A DNA stretch of 39,481 bases from an uncultured Capnocytophaga sp. (GCF_938029845.1 NZ_CALHGG010000093.1:1-39481); one strand, 5' to 3'; numbered from the stretch's first letter, positions 24,441-33,459 are shown. The notes: generated by a model from the sequence alone, not told the origin. Made by a program: numbers and translations.

Positions 24441-25730
24441 ATGAAAAAGTTGAAAGTACTTATGTTCGGTTGGGAGTTCCCCCCTCATATAAGTGGAGGC
24501 TTGGGAACCGCCTGCCTTGGGCTTACCAAGGGCTTAGCCAAGAATGATGTCGAAGTACTCTTTGTAATGCCTAGAGCCTCAGGAGATGAAGATCCCGAAG
24601 CGGCAAAAATCATCAATGCCAGTGAGGAAGAAATGCTCCAACCCTATACCCTTTCCGATAATTACCTAGAACATATCCAATTCATGGAGATTGGTTCCTC
24701 CTTACGCCCTTATCTTTCCCCAGAGGTTTTTGCCTCCTATTGGCAAGAAGAGCGCAACCGACAGGAACACACCACCCATAACACCAGAAATACTTTCAAA
24801 TTCTCTGGTAAGTATGGGGATAACCTCCTTGAGGAAGTCTATCGTTATGCCTTGGTAGCGGGAACTGTGGCCAGTAAGTATGATTTTGATATCATACATG
24901 CTCATGACTGGCTTACCTATCAGGCGGGACTTATCGCCAAGCGTATTAGTGGAAAGCCCTTGGTAGTGCATGTACATGCTACCGAATATGACCGTGGAGG
25001 CGAATACAACCGAAATACCATCGTCTATGATATCGAAAGAAATGGAATGGAAGGCGCTGACCATGTGATTACGGTAAGTGATTGGACTCGTAATATAGTC
25101 ATAGAAAAATATGGTATCCCTGCCCATAAGGTGAGCACGGTGCACAATGCAGTGGATTTCTCTGACGAAGATCTAGATCTACCCCCTCGTACCCTTAACC
25201 AGAAGATTGTTACTTTCTTAGGGCGTATAACCCTCCAAAAAGGTCCTGAGTACTTCATAGAAGCGGCAGCCAAGGTACACAAGATGTGTCCTGATGTACA
25301 CTTTGTGATGGCTGGCAATGGGGATAAGATGACCCCTTCTGTAAGGCGTGTAGCACAGCTTAAGCTCGGTGGACACTTCCATTTCACAGGCTTCTTGCGC
25401 GGGGACGATGTACAGCGTATGTTCCGTTATAGTGATGTGTATGTGATGCCTTCCGTATCTGAACCTTTTGGTATCTCTCCCCTAGAGGCTATGCGCTGTG
25501 GGGTACCTACTATTATCTCTAAGCAATCAGGGGTGTCGGAGGTACTGGAACACGCCATTAAGGTGGATTACTGGGATGTAAATGCCTTGGCCGATGCTAT
25601 CTATGGGCTTATTGCTTATCCGAAACTCTCCAAAGCCCTTAAGAGAGAAGGACTCGCTGAGGTTAATACCCTAAAGTGGGAATTTGCCGCTAGTAAGCTC
25701 AAAAATATTTACCAGCAAGTGCTATATTGA
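24441..25730 (+). CDS. Glycogen-synthase-like glycosyltransferase (GT-B)
   Basis: A 429-residue GT-B-fold glycosyltransferase. The N-terminal WEFPPHISGGLGTA (11-24) is the loop that in glycogen/starch synthases binds the donor pyrophosphate; the C-terminal domain has GRITLQKGPEYFIEAA and the E-x7-E motif VSEPFGISPLEAM (about 335-350). It is shorter than E. coli GlgA, and is like the GT4/GT5-type enzymes found beside GH57 and GDE genes in Bacteroidota glycogen loci, which may use UDP-glucose (family knowledge; the donor is not visible in the sequence). No glgC is in the window, in line with that. It ends the operon that begins with glgB. Confidence 0.88.
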   Translation: MKKLKVLMFGWEFPPHISGGLGTACLGLTKGLAKNDVEVLFVMPRASGDEDPEAAKIINASEEEMLQPYTLSDNYLEHIQFMEIGSSLRPYLSPEVFASYWQEERNRQEHTTHNTRNTFKFSGKYGDNLLEEVYRYALVAGTVASKYDFDIIHAHDWLTYQAGLIAKRISGKPLVVHVHATEYDRGGEYNRNTIVYDIERNGMEGADHVITVSDWTRNIVIEKYGIPAHKVSTVHNAVDFSDEDLDLPPRTLNQKIVTFLGRITLQKGPEYFIEAAAKVHKMCPDVHFVMAGNGDKMTPSVRRVAQLKLGGHFHFTGFLRGDDVQRMFRYSDVYVMPSVSEPFGISPLEAMRCGVPTIISKQSGVSEVLEHAIKVDYWDVNALADAIYGLIAYPKLSKALKREGLAEVNTLKWEFAASKLKNIYQQVLY

Positions 25731-25741
25731 GTACTATTTAT

Positions 25742-25772
25742 TTGGTAAAATAAGGGAAAAAACGTATATTTG
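25742..25772 (+). promoter_or_regulatory. Promoter of the GH57 gene
   Basis: TTG (25742-25744), 20 bases, TATATTTG (25765-25772), a full Bacteroidota consensus. It lies in the 85-base gap after the glycosyltransferase, so the GH57 gene can be expressed separately from the glycogen operon. Confidence 0.75.
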
Positions 25773-25815
25773 TAGGTGCCTTTGTGCGCCATGACCTCCT
25801 TAAATTAAGAAAACC

Positions 25816-27012
25816 ATGAAAGCAATATGTTTCTATTTTGAAGTTCATCACCCCGAACAACTTCGTCAATACCATTTTTTCGACATAGGTAAGCAGCATG
25901 ATTATTTTGACTACTACCGCAACCGTACAGAGATAGAGCAATTAGCTCGTGATTGCTATCTTCCTGCCAATGAGATTTTGTTAGAGCTTATCGATCACTA
26001 CAAGGGCAGGTTCAAGGTAGCCTTCTCCCTCTCAGGGAGTGCTATAGAACTCTTGGAGCTACACGCTCCTGAGGTGATTCACAGTTTCCAAGCCTTAGCC
26101 AAAACCGGACAAGTGGAGTTCCTTTGTGAGCCTTATGCACACTCGCTCTCTTCCCTCTCTAGTGATACTACTGAGTTCGAAAGAGACGTTAAGCGACATG
26201 CGCAACGTATAGAAGAACTTTTTGGGCAGACCCCTGTAACTTTCCGCAATACCTCCTTGATCTATTCCGATAGCATAGGGGAGCGTATCGCACGCTTGGG
26301 CTTCCGTACCATACTCACCGAAGGAGCTAAACATATTTTGGGTTGGCGCAATCCTAACTTTGTTCATCATCACCCAGTGGATGAAAAGGTAAAAATACTG
26401 CTTAAAAACGCTAAATTGAGTGATGATATCTCCTTGCGCTTCTCCTCAAGAGATTGGAATGAATATCCGCTTACAGCTCAGAAGTATGCCCATTGGCTTA
26501 AGGATAGCCTCCGCGATAGTGATGTAGTGAATCTCTTTATGCACTATCAGGCTTTTGGTAAGTACAATACGCCTGATTCGGGTATCTTTGATTTCTTGCG
26601 TTATTTGCCACAATATGTCTTGGATGATCCTCAGTATGCATTCCTAACTCCCAAAGAAGTGGTAGCAACTTTCGTGCCCAAAGAAGCGATCTATGTGCCT
26701 AATCCTATCTCATGGACAGATGAAGAACGTGATATCACCTCATGGCTCGGTAATGAACTGCAGGAAAATGCCTTTGAAGAACTCTTTGCCCTAAGTGCCA
26801 AAGTAGAGGCTACTGGTGATGAGGGATTATTGCGTACTTACAGCCGTTTGCAGTGTAGCAATCACTTCAATTATATGAGTACTAAGTTTATTCCCATAGA
26901 GCAACGCCTTAAGAAAGTATCTCCTTACGCATCTCCTTATGATGCATATATCAATTATATGAATGTGCTGAGTGATTTCACCTTGGAAGTGGATAAAGCA
27001 CTGAAAAAGTGA
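25816..27012 (+). CDS. GH57 alpha-amylase-like protein lacking the expected acid residue
   Basis: The 398-residue cytoplasmic protein belongs to glycoside hydrolase family 57. Visible regions: EVHHP (9-13, region 1, usually HQP), LCEPYAHSLSSL (103-114), FRNTSLIYSD (143-152), and LTEGAKHILGW (167-177), where E169 is at the nucleophile position. Region 4 reads LFMHYQAFG (240-248); active members have a catalytic Asp here (LFMDYETFG type), so H243 replaces the acid. I recall that Bacteroidota GH57 'alpha-amylase-like' homologues with lost catalytic residues are known. The protein may therefore bind glucan without cutting it. It has its own promoter. Confidence 0.88.
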   Translation: MKAICFYFEVHHPEQLRQYHFFDIGKQHDYFDYYRNRTEIEQLARDCYLPANEILLELIDHYKGRFKVAFSLSGSAIELLELHAPEVIHSFQALAKTGQVEFLCEPYAHSLSSLSSDTTEFERDVKRHAQRIEELFGQTPVTFRNTSLIYSDSIGERIARLGFRTILTEGAKHILGWRNPNFVHHHPVDEKVKILLKNAKLSDDISLRFSSRDWNEYPLTAQKYAHWLKDSLRDSDVVNLFMHYQAFGKYNTPDSGIFDFLRYLPQYVLDDPQYAFLTPKEVVATFVPKEAIYVPNPISWTDEERDITSWLGNELQENAFEELFALSAKVEATGDEGLLRTYSRLQCSNHFNYMSTKFIPIEQRLKKVSPYASPYDAYINYMNVLSDFTLEVDKALKK

Positions 27013-27014
27013 TT

Positions 27015-27071
27015 AGTAATTAGTGGTTAGTGGTTAGTTCCAAGATGACTAATCACTAACCACTAATTACT
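27015..27071. terminator. Long bidirectional hairpin between GH57 and MBOAT genes
   Basis: Arms 27015-27038 and 27048-27071 pair over 24 positions with one mismatch, loop TCCAAGATG. Both arms are made of TTAGTGG/CCACTAA units. The hairpin fills the whole convergent gap and reaches the stop of the MBOAT gene. Confidence 0.75.
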
Positions 27072-28728
27072 AAAATTGGAAGTAGATAAACGCGGGTGAT
27101 TCGTTGGAGAAGGTTTGATAACAGATAACTGCTACCACCACCACAATAAGGGCTTTTACCCAGATAGGACTTTGGTAATAAGCATTTTCTATTTTGTCCT
27201 TAAGGGATTGGGGAAGCCAATGCACTACATAGCCCAGAGTCATGACAGCAAAAGCATCTCTGAAGTACCATAGTACCTGCCCGCTACTTGCCCAGTCCAT
27301 ATTATTCCATAGTTGTCCATAGAATTGGTTAATGCGCTCCATATCTTCTCCACGGAAATAGAGGCGAACAAAGACAATAAATATAAAAGTGGAAAAGACT
27401 TTCCAAAAATGGGCAAGCCAATGAGTGGAATGTTCGTAAGGGCTTACCTTGCGCCAGAGTTTGTAGAAGACAATTCCCAAACCATTAATCCCTCCCCATA
27501 GAATATATTTCCATGAAGCGCCATGCCACAACCCTCCCAATACCATGGTGAGCATAAGGTTGATATTGGTGGTGATATAGTGCTGAAAACGCTCATTCTT
27601 CATTGCCAAGAGGGTACCTCCTAGGAGCAATATCCCCACAATAAGCGAGAAATAAGGGTTCCCCACTCCAATGAGAGCAACCGAAACAAGAGCCAAGGCA
27701 ATAGTTACTGAAGCCCAAGAGCCTGTGCGATTTCCTCCCAAAGGAATATATAAGTAATCCTTCAGCCAAGTAGAAAGGGAGATATGCCAACGCTTCCAGA
27801 AATCCCCTGTATTGATAGCCTTATACGGCGAATTGAAGTTGCGTGGCAGCTCAAAGCCCATAAGCAGTGCCAGTCCTATTGCAATATCGGTATAACCAGC
27901 AAAGTCACCATATACTTGTAGGGAATAGCCTATCAGTGCCATAAGGTTGGTAAAGCCTGAATACATGGTTGGCATCTCAAAGACCCTATCTAAGAACTCC
28001 ACGGCTATAAAGTTGGCAAAAAGCATCTTCTTGATAAGTCCCTTGAATATAAAGTAAGTTGCCTTGTTGAAATCCGCTTGGGTGATTTGGGTAGGTCGCA
28101 GTATCTGGGGGACAAACTCCTCCGCACGCACAATAGGCCCTGCCACGAGTTGAGGGAAAAAGGTTACATACAGCCCGAAATCCAAGATAGAATCCAAGGC
28201 TTTGAGCTTGCGCCTATAGATATCCACCGTATAGCTAATCGTTTGGAAAGTATAGAAAGAAATCCCAACAGGAAGTACAATCTCATCTACTGAGAAATAG
28301 CCCTTATTATGGAAGCCATTGCCCCAGTAGGCCAAGTAGTTGAATACCTTATGATCTGTATGGAAAATGGTGTTGTAGGACTCTGTGAAGAAATAGGCGT
28401 ACTTGAAGTAGCTCAATACAAATAAGTTGAGGGTAACACTCAGCGTTACAAAGAGTTTTCGCCTGCTCTCATTCTCACTCCTATCTATCTGTCGACCAAA
28501 GTAAAAATCTGTCACTGTACTGAATATCAGTAGCATGACGAACAAACCACTGGTCTTATAGTAGAAGAAACAACTTACTAAGAAAAGGAATAGATTACGT
28601 ATAAAAATTCGCTTATAGACAAAGGCAAACCCTGTATATACGATAATAAAAAATATCCAAAAGCCCATTTGGGTAAAATCTAATGGGTATTTTTTGGAAA
28701 ATTCAAAAAGATCGTATATCCATTCCAT
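27070..28728 (-). CDS. MBOAT-family O-acyltransferase (AlgI/DltB-like)
   Basis: A membrane-bound O-acyltransferase of 552 residues with about 11-12 membrane segments. Diagnostic: FFPQLVAGPIVR (190-201), YGDFAGYTDIAIG (273-285), WKRWHISLSTWLKDYLYIPLGG (ending at 332) with H315, and the catalytic H402 in LGGLWHGASW. These proteins move acyl groups, usually acetyl, across the membrane onto surface polysaccharides; they normally work with an SGNH-type partner, which is not next to it here. It is followed downstream by the convergent hairpin and preceded by a beta-barrel gene after 21 bases, so the three minus-strand genes 31002-27070 may form one operon. Substrate unknown. Confidence 0.9.
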   Translation of the reverse strand: MEWIYDLFEFSKKYPLDFTQMGFWIFFIIVYTGFAFVYKRIFIRNLFLFLVSCFFYYKTSGLFVMLLIFSTVTDFYFGRQIDRSENESRRKLFVTLSVTLNLFVLSYFKYAYFFTESYNTIFHTDHKVFNYLAYWGNGFHNKGYFSVDEIVLPVGISFYTFQTISYTVDIYRRKLKALDSILDFGLYVTFFPQLVAGPIVRAEEFVPQILRPTQITQADFNKATYFIFKGLIKKMLFANFIAVEFLDRVFEMPTMYSGFTNLMALIGYSLQVYGDFAGYTDIAIGLALLMGFELPRNFNSPYKAINTGDFWKRWHISLSTWLKDYLYIPLGGNRTGSWASVTIALALVSVALIGVGNPYFSLIVGILLLGGTLLAMKNERFQHYITTNINLMLTMVLGGLWHGASWKYILWGGINGLGIVFYKLWRKVSPYEHSTHWLAHFWKVFSTFIFIVFVRLYFRGEDMERINQFYGQLWNNMDWASSGQVLWYFRDAFAVMTLGYVVHWLPQSLKDKIENAYYQSPIWVKALIVVVVAVICYQTFSNESPAFIYFQF

Positions 28729-28749
28729 TCTTAATCAGCTAAATAAGTA

Positions 28750-29295
28750 TTATAACCCTATGACTATCCCCACCTCAGGAAAAAGGCCAGAGGAGAAAAT
28801 ACTTTTATTTTTGTCATACAATACATTGTAGGTGAGACCTAACCTTAGGTATGAACGTCCCCCCAAGTATTGCATATACCCCCCTCCTAAGTACAGAGCG
28901 GATTCTTCCGTCTTGTAGGTTATTCTAGTACTTTTGGACTTTGTACTAACGAAATAATGTTGGAAGGATCCATTTACATACAAATAGCGACCTATATAGT
29001 AGGTTAGCGAAGGGCCTAAGCCTAAGATATTATACTTGGCATAGTCTGTATCTTGGTAGGTATAGTTTACTGAAAAGGCTGCCTCAAGGTCGTTGGTAAT
29101 TTTGTAGCCTATACGGGGAGCTAAGGATAAGCCCCATTGGTATTTCCCAAAGGTAAAGCCTACATCTCCTCCTAAGGTGAAGTTATCAAAGAAATTATTC
29201 TTTTTTTGGTTTTCGGGCAAAAGAATATTACCCCCGTCCTGTGCTTGACAGGCGAGACTCACTAGGGAGACTATCAAAAAGAGTAGTTTTTTCAT
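28750..29295 (-). CDS. Outer-membrane beta-barrel protein
   Basis: The 181-residue protein begins with a signal peptide (MKKLLFLIVSLVSLACQA, cleavage before QDGG; an alternative lipobox SLAC is less likely given the Q-A-Q-D). The mature part is a chain of amphipathic strands rich in Tyr, Gly and Leu (FTLGGDVGFTFGKYQWGLSL, GPSLTYYIGRYLYVNGSF, SYLRLGLTYNVLYDKNKS) ending in the aliphatic strand VGIVIGL, typical of small OprF/OmpW-like barrels of 8 strands. Function not shown; membership in the operon with the DUF1444-like and MBOAT genes is suggested by 8- and 21-base gaps. Confidence 0.8.
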   Translation of the reverse strand: MKKLLFLIVSLVSLACQAQDGGNILLPENQKKNNFFDNFTLGGDVGFTFGKYQWGLSLAPRIGYKITNDLEAAFSVNYTYQDTDYAKYNILGLGPSLTYYIGRYLYVNGSFQHYFVSTKSKSTRITYKTEESALYLGGGYMQYLGGRSYLRLGLTYNVLYDKNKSIFSSGLFPEVGIVIGL

Positions 29296-29303
29296 ATTTA
29301 TGC

Positions 29304-30977
29304 TTACAAAGGAATAAGAGAGTTACCTTTTATCTCGAAGAGCTTGTCTGAGATAGGGATATTGTTCTCTACATAGGCTTGGGCTACCCTATGGCGGATC
29401 CAGTTCATATCAGCAGGGTTGGCACTACCTGTGATAAGCAGTACATTGTTGGAAGGGACCCCTACTATAATGGTTCCTTCTACAGGGATATTATCTTTAG
29501 ACCAGAGGTCGGAAACTACCAAGAAACTGGCTTCGAACTTACCATCGGCTACGATAGTATAGCGACTACCTTCTTCATCTACACCTACTTCTATTTGGTT
29601 GATAAGGTTCTGTACCGCGAGCGACTTAAGGGCAAGCATATCCAGTCTTAGGCTCTTCAAATCACCCAAAGTAAGACTTATCTTCTCATCGCGTACAAGG
29701 TATATCACACCCAATTCACTATTGATGTTTTCATATAGCAAGTCAGGAGTTTCTGCTTTGAGTTCTTCTATGAAGGCAGTGGTTCTCACCAGTGGGAATA
29801 TCTCCTCTCTTTTGATAACAATGCCTCCTACTACAGCTTCCTCCATCTCTTCGTCTTCTGTATGGTTGGTCCCTAGGATAGGAGCAGAGGCAGGTCTTGC
29901 CACTTCGGCTGGTTTTTCCTTAGGAGTTGCTGGTTTTTCCTCTTTTGGTTTTTCTTCTTTGGTGAAGGCATCCACATCGGGGAAGTGTGGTGCTTTTTCT
30001 TCTTTTTCCACAGGTTTAGGTTCTTCCTTCGCCACAGGTGCTTCCACAGGTTTTTCCTCTGGCTTGGGTTGTTCTTTAGCTGCAGGAGCCTCTATAGGTT
30101 TTTCTTCTACTTTAGGTTGTTCCTTCACTGGTGGTGCCTTAGGAGCTTCCTCCTTAGCCTTCGCAGGTTCTGGCTTAGGCGGCTGTGCAGGAGGCGGTGT
30201 GGTGATAATCACAGGCTCTTCTGCCTTGGCGGTTTCTTTCGGTTTTTCAGGCTGTGGTTTTGGTTTCTGTTTAGGAATAGTCTCTAGGATAGAGCTCGCG
30301 TATTTCTCTATGATTTCACTCAGGTAGAAATCACTGCGGTGCATGTATTCGGCATAGGCATTGTCAAGGAAGCTAGTGATGAGCTGTCCAGGCTCACTCT
30401 TGAGCATCCATTCTATTTCCAAACCTTTGGTTTTTCTTACTTGTACATTGGGATTCTTAGTTACCAAGCGTTCTGCGAAGAGGCGGGTGAAGTCGGCCAC
30501 ATACTGTATGCTCATACCTATCTTATCCACTAATTCGCGCATCTCAAGGCTGTAAGGGTCTTTGTGGCGTAGGATAAGTTCGGTGATGATAGCTTTGTCA
30601 TCAAACTTTTTAGCACAAGTGAAGTGGTACTCTACCTCGTCATAAGTGCGGAAAGTCTTGCTGATGTAGCGTTCGTTAGCAGTGGTCTCATCAAGTGCGG
30701 TGAAACCATCTCTTTCATATTCCTTGAAGAACTCGCCTTTGAGTCGTTCAAAGAAGGCTTTGGTAATCTCTCCTTTGATAGGTTCTTCGGAACTCATCAC
30801 AGTTAGGTTAGCCCTATCATCTTCAGATTTAGCTAAAAAACGGTCAGTATTAGTTACTTCCCAATCGCTAGGAATGAGAATAGTAGAAATAGGATCCAAC
30901 CAATATCTTTTATAAGTTATTGATTTTAAGTCTGTTTCGTCAAATTTTTTCTTCTTAAATAAATCTAATAATCCCAT
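29304..30977 (-). CDS. DUF1444-like protein with N-terminal PsbP-like domain and Pro/Lys/Glu linker
   Basis: The start is taken as the ATG at 30977 (MGLLDLFKKKKFDE); the frame extends to 31004 with no ATG. Of 557 residues, 20-160 form a mixed domain resembling a PsbP/Mog1-like fold (STILIPSDWEV, AKKFDDKAIITELILRHKDP), 235-375 form a linker of Pro, Lys, Glu and Ala with a 16-residue repeat, and 380-557 resemble DUF1444/YtpQ: NSELGVIYLVRDEK, DGKFEASFLVVSDLW, IIVGVPSNNVLLITGS and PISDKLFEIKGN. No signal peptide. The two-domain architecture with a long charged linker is unusual; the function is unknown. It heads the minus-strand operon. Confidence 0.7.
   Translation of the reverse strand: MGLLDLFKKKKFDETDLKSITYKRYWLDPISTILIPSDWEVTNTDRFLAKSEDDRANLTVMSSEEPIKGEITKAFFERLKGEFFKEYERDGFTALDETTANERYISKTFRTYDEVEYHFTCAKKFDDKAIITELILRHKDPYSLEMRELVDKIGMSIQYVADFTRLFAERLVTKNPNVQVRKTKGLEIEWMLKSEPGQLITSFLDNAYAEYMHRSDFYLSEIIEKYASSILETIPKQKPKPQPEKPKETAKAEEPVIITTPPPAQPPKPEPAKAKEEAPKAPPVKEQPKVEEKPIEAPAAKEQPKPEEKPVEAPVAKEEPKPVEKEEKAPHFPDVDAFTKEEKPKEEKPATPKEKPAEVARPASAPILGTNHTEDEEMEEAVVGGIVIKREEIFPLVRTTAFIEELKAETPDLLYENINSELGVIYLVRDEKISLTLGDLKSLRLDMLALKSLAVQNLINQIEVGVDEEGSRYTIVADGKFEASFLVVSDLWSKDNIPVEGTIIVGVPSNNVLLITGSANPADMNWIRHRVAQAYVENNIPISDKLFEIKGNSLIPL
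29985..30128 (-). repeat. 48-base tandem repeat in the linker coding region
   Basis: Three degenerate units of 16 codons: VKEQPKVEEKPIEAPA, AKEQPKPEEKPVEAPV, AKEEPKPVEKEEKAP. Such units can change in number between strains by slippage. Confidence 0.65.
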
Positions 30978-31001
30978 TTTTCTTTCTGTTTTTTCCAAAG
31001 G

Positions 31002-31009
31002 CAAATATA
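31002..31009 (-). promoter_or_regulatory. Candidate -7 box for the operon 30977-27070
   Basis: TATATTTG on the minus strand, 25 bases before the start codon. No TTG at the right -33 distance was found. Confidence 0.4.
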
Positions 31010-31100
31010 TAAACTTCTTTTGTAATGATGAAATATTCGCAAAGAAAAATTATCTTTTGGGAATTTTTAACGGTAAATTTTTATAACTAAAAGATTTTCA

Positions 31101-31275
31101 GCTGATTAGCCGATTGATCGATTAGCTAATTTGCTAATTCTAATTTACTCATTGGTACATCAGCTTATCAGCACATTGACTAATTGTCTCTTTGACCCAT
31201 CAGCATTATGGTCTAATTGGTAAATTGACTCATTATCCCATTGTCTAATTACCAAATTATCCTTATCTTTGCGCT
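31101..31275 (+). repeat. Degenerate ATTAG/CTAAT repeat ending in a promoter
   Basis: The 323-base spacer 30978-31300 contains, from about 31101, short degenerate units (GATTAGCCGATTGATCGATTAG, CTAATTTGCTAATT, CATTGACTAATTG, TCTAATTACCAAATT). The last 29 bases (31247-31275) match the promoter at 3038-3066 in 26 of 29 positions. The 70 bases 31010-31085 are plain AT-rich sequence without a visible signal. Confidence 0.5.
31241..31271 (+). promoter_or_regulatory. Promoter of the DPP7 gene
   Basis: TTG (31241-31243), 20 bases, TATCTTTG (31264-31271), a full Bacteroidota consensus located at the end of the degenerate repeat. Confidence 0.75.
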
Positions 31276-31300
31276 TTATTAATTCCTAAAAACCTAACGA

Positions 31301-33448
31301 ATGAGAAAAGTTATTTTTTCCTCTCTGATTTCTTTGTTGCTCTTGTTGCCTTCACTGGTGAGAGCCGATGAGGGTATGTGGTTCCTTATGTTTCTCAAGC
31401 GATTGAATGAACGCGACATGCAGAAACAAGGCTTACAGCTTACCGCTGAAGAGATTTACAGTATCAACAACAACAGTCTTAAGAATGCTATTGTGCAGTT
31501 CAACGGAAGCTGTACCGCTAGTATAATCTCTCCTGAAGGATTGGTCATTACCAATCACCACTGTGGCTATGGGTCAATTGCAGATCTTTCTACTGCTCAG
31601 CACAACTACCTTCGCGATGGCTATTGGGCAAAAACCAAAGCTGATGAGCTACCTCCTAAGCGACTTTTTGTGCGTTTCTTTGTGCGCATGGACAATGTTA
31701 CCGATCGTATGCTCGCTGTAGTGAATCCTTCTATGAGTGAGAAAGAGCGTGAGGCTGCCCTTAACCAAGAGATTGCCAAAATCCAAAAAGAAAACGATGA
31801 GGGAGGTAAGTACGTGGTTTCTGTACGTTCTTTCTTCCAAGGAAATGAATTCTACTACTTTGTATATCAGGATTTCAAGGATGTACGTTTAGTGGGTACT
31901 CCTCCTGAAAATGTGGGAAAATTCGGAGGTGATACCGACAACTGGGAGTGGCCACGCCATACAGGTGATTTCTCTGTTTTCCGCGTATATACCGATAAAG
32001 ATGGAAATCCTGCGGAATACTCGCCTAATAATATCCCGATGAAATCTCAAAAATACCTCAATGTAAGCCTCAAAGGGGTACAAGAGAAGGATTTTGCTAT
32101 GATCTTGGGCTACCCAGGTCGTACCAACCGTTGGGTGCCTTCCTATTGGGTAGACCAACAGGTGAAGTATGGTTATCCTGCTTGGGTAGAAGCCTCCAAA
32201 ACAGCTATGGATGCTATGAAAAAACACATGGATGCGGACAATGGAGTACGTCTCAAGTATGCCTCTGCTTATGCGAGCTTGGCTAACTACTGGAAAAATC
32301 GCCAAGGAATGATAGATGCGCTTACCGCTCACAAGACCGCTGAACTTAAGCGCAAGGCGGAAAAGAAATTTGCCAAATGGGCAGCTAAGGAAGCAAACAA
32401 AGCGGAATATGGCTCCGTATTGGAAGACCTTTCTTCCTACTTTGCTAAGACCAACCAACAAGCAGCTAACCAAAACTACTTGCTTATATTCTTCAGAGCA
32501 AGCCAAATTGCCTCTCAGGTGAATCCTTTGGTAAAACAGCTCTCTAGTTACCTTGCTTCCTCTTCCGATGCTGAGAAGGCACAGATCAAGGAACGTATAA
32601 CACAAGGTCTTTATAACTATTATAACCAAACCTACCTCCCAGCTGAGATAGACCTCTTTGCGGATAACTTAAAGCTCTATGCCGATAAGTCTACCGATAT
32701 TCCTGAAGAGTTGAACAAAATCAAGTCTCAGTATAATGGAGATTTCCGCCGATATGCGGCCGATGTTTTCGCTGGCAGTATCTTCACCACTAAGGAGAAT
32801 TTGGACAGATTCTTCCAAAATCCAAGCCAAGAGGCACTTGACAATGACCCATTGGCTCGTATAGGTAAGGTATTGGTAGATAAGTATTATAGCAGTGAAA
32901 ACGAGCAGTTGAAGGATACTTACCAAAAAGCTTTCCGCAAATATGTAAAAGGAATGCGTGACTCTAAGGTGAGCCTTATCCTCTATCCTGATGCCAATTC
33001 TACCTTGCGCCTTACCTACGGTAGTGTGAAGTCTCTTCCTAAGGACAAGCGCAATTACGATGCCAAGAAGAATTACTATACAACTTTCAAAACCATGTTG
33101 GATAAGTACAAACCAGGGGATGCAGAATTTGACATGCCTGCGAAGTTTATGGAGATGTATCAGAAAGGTGATTTTGGACGTTACTTGGACAAAGACGGTA
33201 CTATGCATGTGAATTTCCTTACTAATAACGATATCACAGGGGGTAACTCTGGTTCGCCTGTACTCAATGGCAAGGGAGAGCTGATCGGCTTGGCATTTGA
33301 TGGAAATATAGAAGCTATGGCAGGGGATGTGATTTTTGACAAAAAACTCCAACGTACCATAGTGGTAGATATTCGCTATGTGCTTTGGTGTATAGATACT
33401 TATGCGGGCGCCAAGCATGTGGTAGATGAAATGACTATAATGCAATAA
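31301..33448 (+). CDS. dpp7: S46-family dipeptidyl-peptidase of the DPP7 type
   Basis: The 715-residue exported serine peptidase (signal peptide ending in VRADEGM, cleavage near residue 22) removes dipeptides from the N-terminus of oligopeptides in the periplasm, supplying amino acids. Catalytic triad: H87 in TNHHCGY, D223 in WPRHTGDF, S650 in GGNSGSP. The position 18 residues after the catalytic serine decides specificity in this family: Arg in DPP11 (Asp/Glu at P1), Gly in DPP7 (broad, hydrophobic). Here it is G668 (LAFDGN), so DPP7 is favoured. The gene follows its own promoter and is 11 bases before a methyltransferase gene on the same strand. Confidence 0.93.
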   Translation: MRKVIFSSLISLLLLLPSLVRADEGMWFLMFLKRLNERDMQKQGLQLTAEEIYSINNNSLKNAIVQFNGSCTASIISPEGLVITNHHCGYGSIADLSTAQHNYLRDGYWAKTKADELPPKRLFVRFFVRMDNVTDRMLAVVNPSMSEKEREAALNQEIAKIQKENDEGGKYVVSVRSFFQGNEFYYFVYQDFKDVRLVGTPPENVGKFGGDTDNWEWPRHTGDFSVFRVYTDKDGNPAEYSPNNIPMKSQKYLNVSLKGVQEKDFAMILGYPGRTNRWVPSYWVDQQVKYGYPAWVEASKTAMDAMKKHMDADNGVRLKYASAYASLANYWKNRQGMIDALTAHKTAELKRKAEKKFAKWAAKEANKAEYGSVLEDLSSYFAKTNQQAANQNYLLIFFRASQIASQVNPLVKQLSSYLASSSDAEKAQIKERITQGLYNYYNQTYLPAEIDLFADNLKLYADKSTDIPEELNKIKSQYNGDFRRYAADVFAGSIFTTKENLDRFFQNPSQEALDNDPLARIGKVLVDKYYSSENEQLKDTYQKAFRKYVKGMRDSKVSLILYPDANSTLRLTYGSVKSLPKDKRNYDAKKNYYTTFKTMLDKYKPGDAEFDMPAKFMEMYQKGDFGRYLDKDGTMHVNFLTNNDITGGNSGSPVLNGKGELIGLAFDGNIEAMAGDVIFDKKLQRTIVVDIRYVLWCIDTYAGAKHVVDEMTIMQ

Positions 33449-33459
33449 CACGAGCAACT

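Noticed and set aside
29599..30327. 242-codon open frame on the plus strand opposite the linker of the DUF1444-like gene
   Set aside because: It is a Ser/Gly/Phe-rich mirror of the Pro/Lys/Glu repeat on the other strand, with no recognisable domain; the minus-strand frame has recognisable domains at both ends.
31101..31260. Possible CRISPR-like array in the repetitive spacer
   Set aside because: The units are short, degenerate and irregularly spaced, with no constant repeat or spacer length.
31889..32629. 246-codon minus-strand frame inside the DPP7 gene (and a second at 32669-33457)
   Set aside because: The plus strand encodes an S46 peptidase with a complete catalytic triad. The antisense frames follow from codon bias and show no family features.
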